NCBI GenBank assembly: GCA_934120735.1
Contig: CAKOVA010000005.1
Span: forward strand, 1-57,121
Origin: an uncultured Prevotella sp.
GTDB taxonomy: Bacteria > Bacteroidota > Bacteroidia > Bacteroidales > Bacteroidaceae
Length of the DNA: 57,121 nt
Reading direction: 5' to 3'
The stretch's first letter is position 1, and each line of letters starts with the position of its first letter. Made by a program: the position numbers and the translations under genes. The notes beneath the pieces are model-generated. The model was not told the origin of the DNA. It did not search any database and worked only from the letters and a program-made list of their open reading frames with translations. Shown here piece after piece: positions 25,572-33,333 of this stretch.

Positions 25572-26440
25572 CTCTTCCTCCATTTTTCCTGTAATATCTT
25601 CGGTGCAGTGTTTTCCCAGTACACGTTGTGATGTATTCTCTTATGACGGCTGTTAAGCAGCGTAACCTTTACACCACTTGGAAACACAATCACACTTGAA
25701 AAGCTCTTTACATACGTCCCGCTGTCTCTATATACATCTGTCATACCTCCGCTATTCGACTGTGTTATCTTCTGTTGTAAGTTACACTGTACAATAGTAA
25801 GGAATATCTTACCTATCGAAGTAAGCTGTGTATATGCGTTCACGTCCTCGTTTATCCTTCCCTTAAATTCGAAAGGTCTGTCCACAGAGCAAATAAAGCT
25901 GTTCATCGCTTTTCTCTTCGTTCCTATACTCTGTAGCATTTGATTACTACTTCCGCCTATGAAGTCGCCCCCTTGTGCCATAGCCAAACTCGTCAGTGGT
26001 ATGCTTGCATAATACCGCAGCATTGACTCAAACACAGTATCAAGGTTTTTTATCTTTGGGGTTTTTGAGTTATACGCACACTCTGCATCAAATCTCCATA
26101 CAAACGAAGTATAATCGTCATCCAGCTCCATGAAATACTTATAACCTAAATCACGAGCAGCATCAAAACAGGCATTACGAGCATACACTATCACTCGTCT
26201 GTCTCCTCGAAAAACCTCATCTATCCGCTTACTCATCGCCAGCTTATCGAACACATAGCAATTCTCTTCACCGTATCTCCGCTTGTATTCCTCCACCTGC
26301 TCGTCTTCGTTATCAAGGATAAAGACACAACGCCCAGTATATCCTTGCTCGCACAAAGAGCGATAGGTGTACTGGTTATCCACTCTTCCATGTGTCAGAA
26401 TGAACACGACAAAATCTTTCTTAAAATTAATCCTCGTCAT
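25568..26440 (-). CDS. TET-associated-type glycosyltransferase (TAGT)
   Basis: I chose the start MTRINFKKD at 26440 (290 aa), which overlaps the ParB-like gene by 14 bases. The N-terminal half shows FILTHGRVDNQYTYRSL, GYTGRCVFILDNEDEQVEEY and VIVYARNACFDAARDLGY. A DxD-like metal/nucleotide-sugar motif ELDDDY follows at 105-110. This matches the TET/JBP-associated glycosyltransferase family found in phages and proposed to glycosylate modified bases. No TET or JBP oxygenase, base hydroxylase or C5-methyltransferase is encoded here, so the acceptor is unknown: DNA base, protein or host surface glycan. It sits between the ParB-like gene and the terminase in the late operon. Family call is confident from pattern; substrate is open. 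Confidence 0.75.
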   Translation of the reverse strand: MTRINFKKDFVVFILTHGRVDNQYTYRSLCEQGYTGRCVFILDNEDEQVEEYKRRYGEENCYVFDKLAMSKRIDEVFRGDRRVIVYARNACFDAARDLGYKYFMELDDDYTSFVWRFDAECAYNSKTPKIKNLDTVFESMLRYYASIPLTSLAMAQGGDFIGGSSNQMLQSIGTKRKAMNSFICSVDRPFEFKGRINEDVNAYTQLTSIGKIFLTIVQCNLQQKITQSNSGGMTDVYRDSGTYVKSFSSVIVFPSGVKVTLLNSRHKRIHHNVYWENTAPKILQEKWRKR

Positions 26441-27197
26441 ACTCTTTCCCATATTCGTCCAAAAGCTCATCTGTCATTCTTACAAACCCCCTCTCGATAG
26501 CCTTCTTAAAGTCTATAATCACCAGAGCGGAATTTTCGAATAACTCCTGTATCTCTTTTTTAGCATTACAATAGTAATCTGCTATCATTCCGTAATTGAA
26601 CTCCGTATGCCTATAAGCAGCATATATCAGAAACTCTCGAACCTCGTCAGGTAGATCTGCTTCTTTAATCTCTTCGATAAGTTCTTCTGTCTTCGTTCTA
26701 TCATAACAGTCTGATAGGTTAGGGGAAACCCCCGAAGGCTCGTATACAGGTGCTTCAATCTTCCTGCTGTACGTATCATCTATCTTCTGACCTACAGAAA
26801 CGTTCCAATCCTCCACGGATAGCCCTATCTCTTCCTGCGCCCTCGCCAAAGCCTCATCGTCCCAATCTAAGTTTGCAGCCCCCGTGGCATTATCAGCCAA
26901 AGCCATCTCTCGACCTTTCTCACTGTCCAAGTCAACATCGCCCCTACGCACAGCCACCAGCTCATCGGGCTTTGCATCAATGACGATAACTTTCTTTATT
27001 CCAGCCTCTCGTGCCAGCTCCTGCGTCTTGTTAACAGCAATGATACGATTATTCTTATCCAACAAAATCGAACGCCCAGCGCCAAATTTCCTAATCGATT
27101 TATCAATTAGCTTGCGGCCTTTCTTCGTTCCTTTGTTAAAATTCTTATCATCCTGCTGTAATGATTCGATATTCGTTTCCGTTATTTTTCCAGCCAT
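26427..27197 (-). CDS. ParB/Srx-fold protein, first gene of the late operon
   Basis: This 256-aa protein starts MAGKITETNIESLQQDDKNF. It has a ParB-like core at about 25-115 (LIDKSIRKFGAGRSILLDKN, RIIAVNKTQELAREAGI, ELVAVRRGDVDL), as in phage ParB-like proteins that bind nucleotides or DNA. The C-terminal half is helical: LIEEIKEADLPDEVREFLIY and NYGMIADYYCNA recur in Bacteroidales phage ParB/methylase-associated proteins, here without any methylase domain. Translation is coupled to the following glycosyltransferase (14-base overlap). The pair sits directly upstream of the terminase, which suggests work on DNA before or during packaging; that is inference. Confidence 0.7.
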   Translation of the reverse strand: MAGKITETNIESLQQDDKNFNKGTKKGRKLIDKSIRKFGAGRSILLDKNNRIIAVNKTQELAREAGIKKVIVIDAKPDELVAVRRGDVDLDSEKGREMALADNATGAANLDWDDEALARAQEEIGLSVEDWNVSVGQKIDDTYSRKIEAPVYEPSGVSPNLSDCYDRTKTEELIEEIKEADLPDEVREFLIYAAYRHTEFNYGMIADYYCNAKKEIQELFENSALVIIDFKKAIERGFVRMTDELLDEYGKEYDED

Positions 27198-27234
27198 ATC
27201 TTATAATCTTGATAAACATAAAGAAGATACGATA

Positions 27235-27242
27235 CAAAGATA
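27235..27242 (-). promoter_or_regulatory. Late promoter (-7 element TATCTTTG)
   Basis: The minus strand reads TATCTTTG, a perfect Bacteroidetes -7 element, 37 bases before the ParB-like ATG and just after the early terminator. No good -33 TTG is present at 19-21 bases, so it may require a phage activator. It would drive the ParB, TAGT, terminase and tail operon. Confidence 0.6.
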
Positions 27243-27275
27243 ATGAAAATCTTTATAACTTAATGATTTATAAAC

Positions 27276-27314
27276 AAAAAAAATTGGGGTGCTGCCATCA
27301 CGACACCACCCCAA
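27276..27314 (-). terminator. Strong Rho-independent terminator of the early operon
   Basis: On the minus strand an 8-bp perfect stem TTGGGGTG/CACCCCAA (27314-27307 with 27291-27284) with extra inner pairing is followed by eight T (27283-27276). It separates the early genes from the late operon. Confidence 0.93.
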
Positions 27315-27377
27315 CAGAAAGTAACAAGGAAACGTAAGTTATCTCTACGGTTAAGAAAGTCTATTTAATACACAGTT

Positions 27378-27671
27378 TTATTCACCAGTCTTTTTTAGTT
27401 CCTCGATAAGTGCGTCTGCCCACAGTACGCAATTATGGACATATGGCGCAATACTTGCACCGTCCATCGGCTGGTAGAATGACGCTGCCATTATATCTTT
27501 CGCAATCTCGTATCTGCGTTGCTCCCAGTCAAGAACTTTTTCTTCTTCACAAATCTCCGCAACAAAATTTCTTAAATCCTCAAACACATTTAGACAAGTA
27601 TTACATTCTACATTTTCATGATGTGTTGCTAAAAACTTATGTAATTCTGCTGTAATTTCTTCTCTGTTCAT
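27378..27671 (-). CDS. Small phage protein with Cys/His pairs
   Basis: This 97-aa protein starts MNREEITAELHKFLATHHENV. CNTCLNVFEDL may bind a metal. LDWEQRRYEIAKDIMAASF resembles helices of small phage proteins found near YopX-like genes. It is the last gene before the early terminator and overlaps the next upstream gene by 4 bases. Function unknown. Confidence 0.6.
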   Translation of the reverse strand: MNREEITAELHKFLATHHENVECNTCLNVFEDLRNFVAEICEEEKVLDWEQRRYEIAKDIMAASFYQPMDGASIAPYVHNCVLWADALIEELKKTGE

Positions 27672-27910
27672 AATATAAAATCTTCTTTTGTTATATATCC
27701 ACGTTCTTCCATTATCTTAATAAATGTTGGAGCATGTATTTCGCTACAATTGTAAACAAGAATTATTTCATCGCCCCCACAAATAGTAACTTGTGGTGTA
27801 TCATCTTCCTGAAAACCCCGAAAAACCAAGTGTCTTTCCACTTCTTGCAGAGAAGCACTTAATTTATTTGCATCAGTCTCCGCCTGCATTACTACTGCTC
27901 TCAAATACAT
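27668..27910 (-). CDS. Small phage protein, unknown
   Basis: This 80-aa protein starts MYLRAVVMQAETDANKLSAS; Met8 (MQAETDANKL) is an equally likely start. It has an alpha-beta pattern with VTICGGDEIILVYN and a C-terminal helix. It lies one base after the YopX-like gene. No family recognised; accepted as a gene because of tight packing in the operon. Confidence 0.55.
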   Translation of the reverse strand: MYLRAVVMQAETDANKLSASLQEVERHLVFRGFQEDDTPQVTICGGDEIILVYNCSEIHAPTFIKIMEERGYITKEDFIL

Positions 27911-27911
27911 T

Positions 27912-28340
27912 TTATTTTCCTCCTTTCAGTATTTCAGGGTTGCTAAATACATTGCCGACCACTTCCAATTCCACAAGTGGGCTTGTAGGATTTATATAAG
28001 CATACAACAGTGTATCGTAGTCATTTGTATTTTCTCCTTTTATCCAAAATGCGCCGTCTTCAAAAATTACATTGGTATTGTACTCTAAGTAGTTGTCTTC
28101 TCTAAGGACCTTAACAAGAAGTATATCCCCCTCGTATATGTGCTTACCCTTGCTATCGTCAAGCCCTGTGTACTGACCAACGGTGTCGGCGTCCACAACA
28201 TAGTTCTTATAAGTTTCTAAAGGGTTCACTTTATCATCGGGCGATATAAAATGATTGCCACGATATGTGAAATAGTAGCCGTAAATCCACTTTTTGTTCT
28301 TCTTGTTCCACCCACGGAACAGTATCTCTCGTTTTGCCAT
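27912..28340 (-). CDS. YopX family protein
   Basis: This 142-aa protein has the YopX signatures: FRGWNKKNKKWIYGYYF near the start, DTVGQYTGLDDSKGKHIYEGD in the middle (first 20 residues seen clearly), and a beta-rich C-terminus ending VVGNVFSNPEIL. YopX proteins are frequent in phages and are usually small beta proteins of unknown role. The packing in the early operon is typical. The biochemical function is not known. Confidence 0.88.
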   Translation of the reverse strand: MAKREILFRGWNKKNKKWIYGYYFTYRGNHFISPDDKVNPLETYKNYVVDADTVGQYTGLDDSKGKHIYEGDILLVKVLREDNYLEYNTNVIFEDGAFWIKGENTNDYDTLLYAYINPTSPLVELEVVGNVFSNPEILKGGK

Positions 28341-28345
28341 TGTTG

Positions 28346-28609
28346 TTATATCTCTTTTAGGTTAAACATTTCAGCCTGTGTAAAGCCCTCGTGCCAAGGT
28401 GTGGAGCATCGACCAAATTCAATGTATTTTTGGTAATACTCACGGCTGATGAGCCATTCATCTTCTGAATATTGGAATGCCCATTCGATTCCGAACTTAT
28501 CAATCATCTGGTCCCTTGCCTTTCCAAAGTCTTCGGCTACCTCCACATGGTAGCAGTTGCGGTGTGTCGTATCTATTCCGCAGCCGAACGTAAAGTAATA
28601 TCTGTTCAT
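28346..28609 (-). CDS. Conserved small phage protein
   Basis: This 87-aa protein starts MNRYYFTFGCG. EVAEDFGKARDQMIDKFG and the Trp-containing WAFQYSEDEWLI form an alpha-beta pattern common to small proteins of Bacteroidales phages. FGRCSTPWHEGF near the C-terminus is conserved-looking. It lies 5 bases upstream of the YopX-like gene. Function unknown. Confidence 0.65.
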   Translation of the reverse strand: MNRYYFTFGCGIDTTHRNCYHVEVAEDFGKARDQMIDKFGIEWAFQYSEDEWLISREYYQKYIEFGRCSTPWHEGFTQAEMFNLKEI

Positions 28610-28624
28610 TGTTTCATATAAGTT

Positions 28625-28795
28625 TTAAACGATTGGTTGGTTTCCCAGAATATCATTTGCACGCTTTATCTCTACATCTACTTCTTTCTCTACAACCTTA
28701 CACTGCTCAAGTACAGTTTTGCTTCGAGTCTTGAAGTATTCTTTCTGTAATTGTCGCATCAAAGCGACTTTATCAAAAAAATCACGACTGTTCAT
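28625..28795 (-). CDS. Small helical phage protein, 56 aa
   Basis: The frame runs MNSRDFFDKVALMRQLQKEY to NDILGNQPIV and is helical and charged (EQCKVVEKEVDVEIKRA). The start overlaps the stop of the upstream zinc-finger gene by ATGA, strong evidence for translation. The C-terminal part lies 15 bases before the next gene. No family recognised. Confidence 0.65.
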   Translation of the reverse strand: MNSRDFFDKVALMRQLQKEYFKTRSKTVLEQCKVVEKEVDVEIKRANDILGNQPIV

Positions 28796-29514
28796 ACATC
28801 ACCTCCATTTTTATTTAATTCAACTTCTGCATCCCATCCTTTTCCTTCGTCATAACTAAGGCTAACAACCCCAATCTTGATATTGTCGAATACGAACTCT
28901 GTCATACCACGAGGCTCGTTAGCCGTAATGTTTATTACGTCAGCTCCGATATGCGCCAAAGCCTTTGCTACAATGTCAAGAGAATACCAGCTAAAAAATG
29001 AATTTCCAATTTTTACGATAGCATTTTTATTGTGAACTTTCTTGCCGGTATGTATCTCTTTCTTGCGCATTATCACGCCATCGCCACCGCACACTGGACA
29101 ATCGAAATCGTGGTAATACGTGTGTAAGTTATCATCTGTATATTCCCATTCTACCTCTCCAGTACCACCACATTCCTTGCAATCTTCTTCGTTTCCTTCC
29201 GTTACTACTTCATCCACCAACGGACATGCGTCTAATGCCTGTCTGATAGCCTTATATGTACAAGATAAATGGCATGGTCTTAATACTTTTGGTAGTTTTA
29301 GCGTTTCGCATCCCTTGACAGGCTCGTAGTGTCCGTTAAGCCTGTCGGGGCTAATTCTGATTATTACATAATCATCTGTTGCCCAAACTTCATTGTAGAC
29401 AGGATGGAGAAATGGGACATAGGTAAATGCTCTAACGCCATCTCCATCTGTAAACAATTCTAACAACTCGGTCTCGTTCTTGATTTTATTGTTTTGCATT
29501 TTCAGTTCTTTCAA
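28792..29514 (-). CDS. Zinc-finger protein with clamp-like flanking domains
   Basis: This 240-aa protein (Met6 at 29499 is another possible start) has three parts. An N-terminal part contains NEVWATDDYVIIRISPDRL. A DnaJ-type zinc finger follows at about 110-150 (CKECGGTGEV, then CPVCGGDGV). The C-terminal part includes FFSWYSLDIVAKALAHIGAD and TEFVFDNIKIGVVSL. The phrase ATDDYVIIRI and the last part resemble, weakly, domains of sliding clamps (ATDGxRL and YLxxALxxLG...), so a divergent clamp with an inserted zinc finger is a possible reading. More safely it is a conserved Bacteroidales phage zinc-finger protein. It lies in the early replication block. Confidence 0.55.
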   Translation of the reverse strand: MKELKMQNNKIKNETELLELFTDGDGVRAFTYVPFLHPVYNEVWATDDYVIIRISPDRLNGHYEPVKGCETLKLPKVLRPCHLSCTYKAIRQALDACPLVDEVVTEGNEEDCKECGGTGEVEWEYTDDNLHTYYHDFDCPVCGGDGVIMRKKEIHTGKKVHNKNAIVKIGNSFFSWYSLDIVAKALAHIGADVINITANEPRGMTEFVFDNIKIGVVSLSYDEGKGWDAEVELNKNGGDV

Positions 29515-29788
29515 ATTGTTCTGTTTTCTGCTTCATTACATACAGCTCATGCGAGAGTTTGTCCCTTTCAGCCCTGGCCTTGCCAATCTCCATGTAGCTG
29601 AATATCACTGCCGTGAAGACGACAACAAATAGTGCTACAAAGGGGTAACGCTTGATGATCCGCTTGAGGAAGTGTAATGCGTCAACCACAGACAGGCATA
29701 GGTTCTTCATCGCCTTGCAGGCATAGATACCACACAGCACGAGGTGATTGTCCTCGTACTTATTTTCATAAAAAGTGATTGGTTTCAT
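29486..29788 (-). CDS. Small membrane protein with coiled-coil tail
   Basis: This 100-aa protein has one membrane helix at about 48-67 (YPFVALFVVVFTAVIFSYM) preceded by basic residues (KRIIKR). A coiled coil follows (KARAERDKLSHELYVMKQK). The N-terminal half is probably cytoplasmic. Type and position suggest a phage inner-membrane protein, perhaps for exclusion or early takeover; no family recognised. Confidence 0.6.
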   Translation of the reverse strand: MKPITFYENKYEDNHLVLCGIYACKAMKNLCLSVVDALHFLKRIIKRYPFVALFVVVFTAVIFSYMEIGKARAERDKLSHELYVMKQKTEQFERTENAKQ

Positions 29789-29805
29789 AGTTCTTATTTT
29801 TACAG

Positions 29806-30558
29806 TTAAAATAATTTTGGATGCCGGTACCTTAAAACTTTTTCTACTGCTTCCTTGTAATACTTCTTCTTAATCTCAAAGCCGTATGCCCTCCTCCCCA
29901 TATTTGCAGCAGCCAGCAGTGTAGTGCCACTTCCTGCCGTTGGGTCAAGCACAACATCCCCCTTATCTGTAAATAGTTCGATAAGCCTTTCAAGCAAAGG
30001 CACAGGTTTCTGTGTCGGATGTATTTTTGGTGTAATCGTATCCCTTACCCAGTCAAAACAATTAAAAACCATCTGCCCCTCGTTATTGAACTTCGGCAAC
30101 TTCTCTCGATATAAGATTAAGCCATATTCACAATTACCCACAACCTTCATATTTGCCTTTAACACCTGAGCCGAAAAATTCTTGCGAAAAACCAAGTTTA
30201 TGTAATGATTAAAACCATATTCTTTGCCCAGCTCTATATACTTGAACTGTTGCTCAAACTCACAGAAGATTATCATGCACGGTGCTTTTCCACTTTCCTT
30301 TGGCTCCTTTATCAGCATCTGCGAACAGAAATGCATAAACTCCGCTGGTCTGAAATCCTTATCAGTATCGAAAAACTCCTTACCAGCAAGCTCACTTTCG
30401 CCATTCTTATTGTCTCCACCCTTATACCACGCAGGGTTGCTCGCATACGCATTTACTCCAAGATTGTATGGAGGGTCTGCTATTATTAGTTGAGCCTTGC
30501 AGTTCAGATACTTCTTGAAATTCTGAAAGTGGTCGTTATATAATTCTATATCTTTCAT
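29806..30558 (-). CDS. DNA methyltransferase, N6-adenine/N4-cytosine (beta class)
   Basis: This 250-aa enzyme transfers methyl from AdoMet to a base in DNA. The catalytic motif IV is ADPPYNLG (27-34). The AdoMet motif I DPTAGSGTTLLAAA (from about 205) follows near the C-terminus, the order of beta-class enzymes. The site between them is probably the target-recognition part. DPPY is more usual for adenine N6 enzymes, but N4-cytosine cannot be ruled out. No restriction endonuclease is adjacent, so it is probably an orphan methylase protecting phage DNA or regulating it. It lies between PcfJ and a small membrane protein in the early operon. Confidence 0.92.
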   Translation of the reverse strand: MKDIELYNDHFQNFKKYLNCKAQLIIADPPYNLGVNAYASNPAWYKGGDNKNGESELAGKEFFDTDKDFRPAEFMHFCSQMLIKEPKESGKAPCMIIFCEFEQQFKYIELGKEYGFNHYINLVFRKNFSAQVLKANMKVVGNCEYGLILYREKLPKFNNEGQMVFNCFDWVRDTITPKIHPTQKPVPLLERLIELFTDKGDVVLDPTAGSGTTLLAAANMGRRAYGFEIKKKYYKEAVEKVLRYRHPKLF

Positions 30559-30571
30559 CTTATTTTTTTTC

Positions 30572-31933
30572 TTATTTTGCCGTACAAGCCATTCTCATTA
30601 GTATAGGCATATAGTTAGTTACCAGTCTTACGATAGCGTCGTGTTGAGCCGTTCTACCATTACACACTGCTCTCGACTGTATAACCTTCCATAATTTGGT
30701 ATTTACCTCGATAGTCTCTAATCTCTTTCCTTTCTTGTCCTTTGCAGACAATATAAGGCTGTCCGGATGTCTCTCTTCGTCATAGTAACCCATAGCAAAT
30801 ACGCAATGGTGCATTGCCTTACCTTCCTCCGCAAACTCCCTCACGCTATGTAATGGCTCTATCCTTATATCCTTATCTCCGAAAGATAGACCAGCAAAGT
30901 TTTTCATCCTCTCCTTGTATAGCTTATCTTGCTTTTCAATCTCCTTTGCTTTACGTTCTATATCTTTCTCTACCTCTATCTTATTCTTCCTCTCCAGCAG
31001 CTTATCATGTGCCGCCTTCAAGTCGACAGGGCAAACGTACTTCGCATTATGAGTATCAAGATTAAAGTATCGTAGTAATTCTATATAGTCTACATACATG
31101 CTACCATCATCTACTATATAGTTATTTCTCTCGCATATTCGTACAGCATGCTGCCACCTCGTGCGGTCTTTCAAGTGCCCCCCTGCGTGCTGCCAAAAGC
31201 CTAATATGCCATACTGCTTATGCTTTACCAACTCTTCTACAAATGGATCGTCCATCCTTATTAACGCCTTCATCAAAGGAATAACATCTATTTCTTTCTC
31301 TTTTAGTATATCCATTGACCAGCCATTTCTTTTCAATAGCTTCGTAACCGAACCACGAGCATACATATAGTTACCAGTTATATCGAATGTGTCTTCATAA
31401 ACAACATAACCTGTAGCACTTGCGTTATGATTCTTGATGTTCATCTCGCTATTGTAAACCCAGCTGAAATAATACATACTCCTTTTGTAGTCCAGACCTA
31501 TTATGGTCTCCTTTCCTGTTTCTCCTATCCAGCTCTGCCATAACTCCACACATTCATAATCGGTATGCTTGTACCCTCCATTGCTTCGGCTTACCACAAA
31601 AGTGCGGACAACTTGATAATCTTTATAGGCTTGAAATAGAGTGAAGTATCGAGAGACATTTGTCTGCTTGCCCCTATAATATTCTAATTTCAACTTCCCT
31701 CCGCACTCCGGGCATACATAGTTATCATAAACACCAACAACCACGCCCAGCTCCGACGCATCGAGGTGCGAGCGATGCCCACAGCATTGACACCACACCT
31801 CACCACGCTTCCAGTACAAGCCTACATTAGGAAAACAGTGCTTATACGCATACTCCTTGGCACTCTCACTAATAGGCTTCAATTTCTTAGAAAGGGATAA
31901 TATCTTCTTCTGTTCCTTTGTCCTTGCTTTCAT
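30572..31933 (-). CDS. PcfJ-like protein
   Basis: This 453-aa protein has an N-terminal zinc-ribbon-like part (WCQCCGHRS and CPECGGKLKLEY). The middle is long and aromatic. A C-terminal block LHSVREFAEEGKAMHHCVF, GYYDEERHPDSLILSAKDK and ETIEVNTKLWKVIQSRAVCN is characteristic of PcfJ. PcfJ and PcfK occur as a pair in conjugative plasmids and phages, probably in DNA processing or replication, but the activity is not established. A PcfK-like gene lies just upstream. The start overlaps a small zinc-ribbon gene by 47 bases. Confidence 0.8.
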   Translation of the reverse strand: MKARTKEQKKILSLSKKLKPISESAKEYAYKHCFPNVGLYWKRGEVWCQCCGHRSHLDASELGVVVGVYDNYVCPECGGKLKLEYYRGKQTNVSRYFTLFQAYKDYQVVRTFVVSRSNGGYKHTDYECVELWQSWIGETGKETIIGLDYKRSMYYFSWVYNSEMNIKNHNASATGYVVYEDTFDITGNYMYARGSVTKLLKRNGWSMDILKEKEIDVIPLMKALIRMDDPFVEELVKHKQYGILGFWQHAGGHLKDRTRWQHAVRICERNNYIVDDGSMYVDYIELLRYFNLDTHNAKYVCPVDLKAAHDKLLERKNKIEVEKDIERKAKEIEKQDKLYKERMKNFAGLSFGDKDIRIEPLHSVREFAEEGKAMHHCVFAMGYYDEERHPDSLILSAKDKKGKRLETIEVNTKLWKVIQSRAVCNGRTAQHDAIVRLVTNYMPILMRMACTAK

Positions 31934-32060
31934 CGTTCATCTCTTCCATAGGTTCATAATGATTATTACAATACAACAAATTAAGACCACACTCGATGGT
32001 CGGACCGGTGTCTACAGATTTCTTGCAGCTCTCACACAGTCCCCAGTATTTATCTTCCAT
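31887..32060 (-). CDS. Small zinc-ribbon protein, 57 aa
   Basis: The frame MEDKYWGLCESCKKSVDT continues to EEDIIPF. It has C9, C12 (CESC), C24 and C31 with a following His34 (YCNNH), a likely metal-binding ribbon, and a strongly acidic tail. Start and PcfK stop share one base (TGATG), and its 3' end overlaps PcfJ. This tight packing supports translation. A small partner of PcfK/PcfJ is likely; function unknown. Confidence 0.65.
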   Translation of the reverse strand: MEDKYWGLCESCKKSVDTGPTIECGLNLLYCNNHYEPMEEMNDESKDKGTEEDIIPF

Positions 32061-32740
32061 CAGTATTGCCCTCCGAATAAATCTCCCATCAAAGATGCTT
32101 CCTTCTCGTGCTTCTCTTTAGCAGCTTGCAGTTTCTTCTCTTTAGCCTTTCTTTCTCGTTCTCTCTGCTCCTCTTCCTTTCGCTTGTGTTCTTCTTCCAG
32201 CTTATGCTCAAAGCTCTGCTGTGCCTTCGCCATAGCTTCCTGCTTCTGTTCCTCGGTCAAGTCCACATGGGCATCTACTACTACACGAGATACACTATTG
32301 GCCTTGCTTCCCGGGTCTTTCAGCTCTGCCTCATCTATGAAATGCTTTGCCATTCCGTAAATCTCTTCATCAGCCCAGCCACTTTGCTTTGCCTTGCTCA
32401 CCTCTGAAAGGATGTAGTTACAAACAGCCTCTGGCGTTTTCTCTGGCTGCTCCTTCATCCTCTTAGCAAACTCTAAATCTGCATCGGCTTCCTGTTTCAG
32501 ATAGTCCTCGATGCGTTTCATAAATAATTCTGTTGCCTTCATGTCTTTTATTTGTTTGTTACGAATATCTATAAATCCTCTTTTCTCTGTTTCCTTCAAC
32601 AATTCCCAGTCATCCCCATTAACAACCACTGGCCATTCGCCATTTACGGTCATGCACTTAGGAAATCCGAACCTCTCCCGTATCTTTCTGATAACCGAAA
32701 CATCTCCTGTCCGATAGTAGACGACAACGAAGTATATCAT
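32060..32740 (-). CDS. PcfK-like protein with N-terminal extension
   Basis: The PcfK-like part starts at residue 67, KDMKATELFMKRIEDYLKQ, followed by PEAVCNYILSEVSKAKQSG and EEIYGMAKHFIDEAEL. It continues into a long Lys/Glu/Arg coiled coil (EHKLEEEHKRKEEEQRER) to the C-terminus at 226 aa. The first 66 residues (MIYFVVVYYRTGDVSVIRK, GEWPVVVNGDDWELLKE) look like a separate small domain fused in frame to PcfK, which in other elements usually begins at the MKATE Met. An independent internal start is possible. It lies one base from the zinc-ribbon gene. Confidence 0.75.
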   Translation of the reverse strand: MIYFVVVYYRTGDVSVIRKIRERFGFPKCMTVNGEWPVVVNGDDWELLKETEKRGFIDIRNKQIKDMKATELFMKRIEDYLKQEADADLEFAKRMKEQPEKTPEAVCNYILSEVSKAKQSGWADEEIYGMAKHFIDEAELKDPGSKANSVSRVVVDAHVDLTEEQKQEAMAKAQQSFEHKLEEEHKRKEEEQRERERKAKEKKLQAAKEKHEKEASLMGDLFGGQY

Positions 32741-33333
32741 AGACCAGCCTTTTTATTCCCCTTTCTCCTTAAATGCTCTTCGTAGCTTATAGCATTCTTC
32801 CTTTCCGATGCCCTCTTTTTTTCTCGCTCTTCCTGCTCCAGCCTTTCAATGATTACGTTTCTCTCTACCATGAATGAGCGTAGCGCCCTTAGTATACGCA
32901 CAGCATCAACATATCCGTACATTTCTCCGTAGTCACCGTATTTCAATCTTTGAAAGAATAACATCAGCTCGGATAATTTCAAGTAGTAGTAACGTCCGAA
33001 TATCATCCTCGACAACTCACTGACCACATCCAGCGCAACCTTGTTATCTTCCTTCACTCCGACAAAATTCTGATAGTCGTTCAGCTCAATCGTGAGCCAG
33101 TCCACCGCCACCTGCTCGCCATATTCCCTGCCTACGGCTCCCAGTGTTGGCGCATTCCCACTTATGCACCTTGCAGGGTACGCATAACACTTGTGTTGTA
33201 CAGAGGGGTTAAACCTTTCCAGCAGCTCCCTTGCATCTTCCTTTGTCTTACTTATAGCGGGACATGACGTCTTCGATGACCTCTCGATTTCTTGCCGCTT
33301 TCTTTGAACTATTTGTGTTATTGTCTCTACCAT
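32737..33333 (-). CDS. Conserved phage protein (DUF6633-like)
   Basis: I use the Met at 33333 (MVETITQIVQRKRQ); an upstream Met at 33351 is in frame. The 198-aa protein is helical with VKEDNKVALDVVSELSRMI, YLKLSELMLFFQRLK, GYVDAVRILRALRSFM and a basic Glu/Lys-rich C-terminus. This pattern occurs in a family seen in Bacteroidales phages near the replication initiator. It overlaps that gene (33248) by 86 bases. Function unknown, probably replication or regulation. Confidence 0.55.
   Translation of the reverse strand: MVETITQIVQRKRQEIERSSKTSCPAISKTKEDARELLERFNPSVQHKCYAYPARCISGNAPTLGAVGREYGEQVAVDWLTIELNDYQNFVGVKEDNKVALDVVSELSRMIFGRYYYLKLSELMLFFQRLKYGDYGEMYGYVDAVRILRALRSFMVERNVIIERLEQEEREKKRASERKNAISYEEHLRRKGNKKAGL

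Noticed and set aside
25568..30558. A restriction-modification system built around the methyltransferase
   Set aside because: No restriction endonuclease or specificity gene is found near it; VRR-NUC lies in another block and is a replication-type nuclease.
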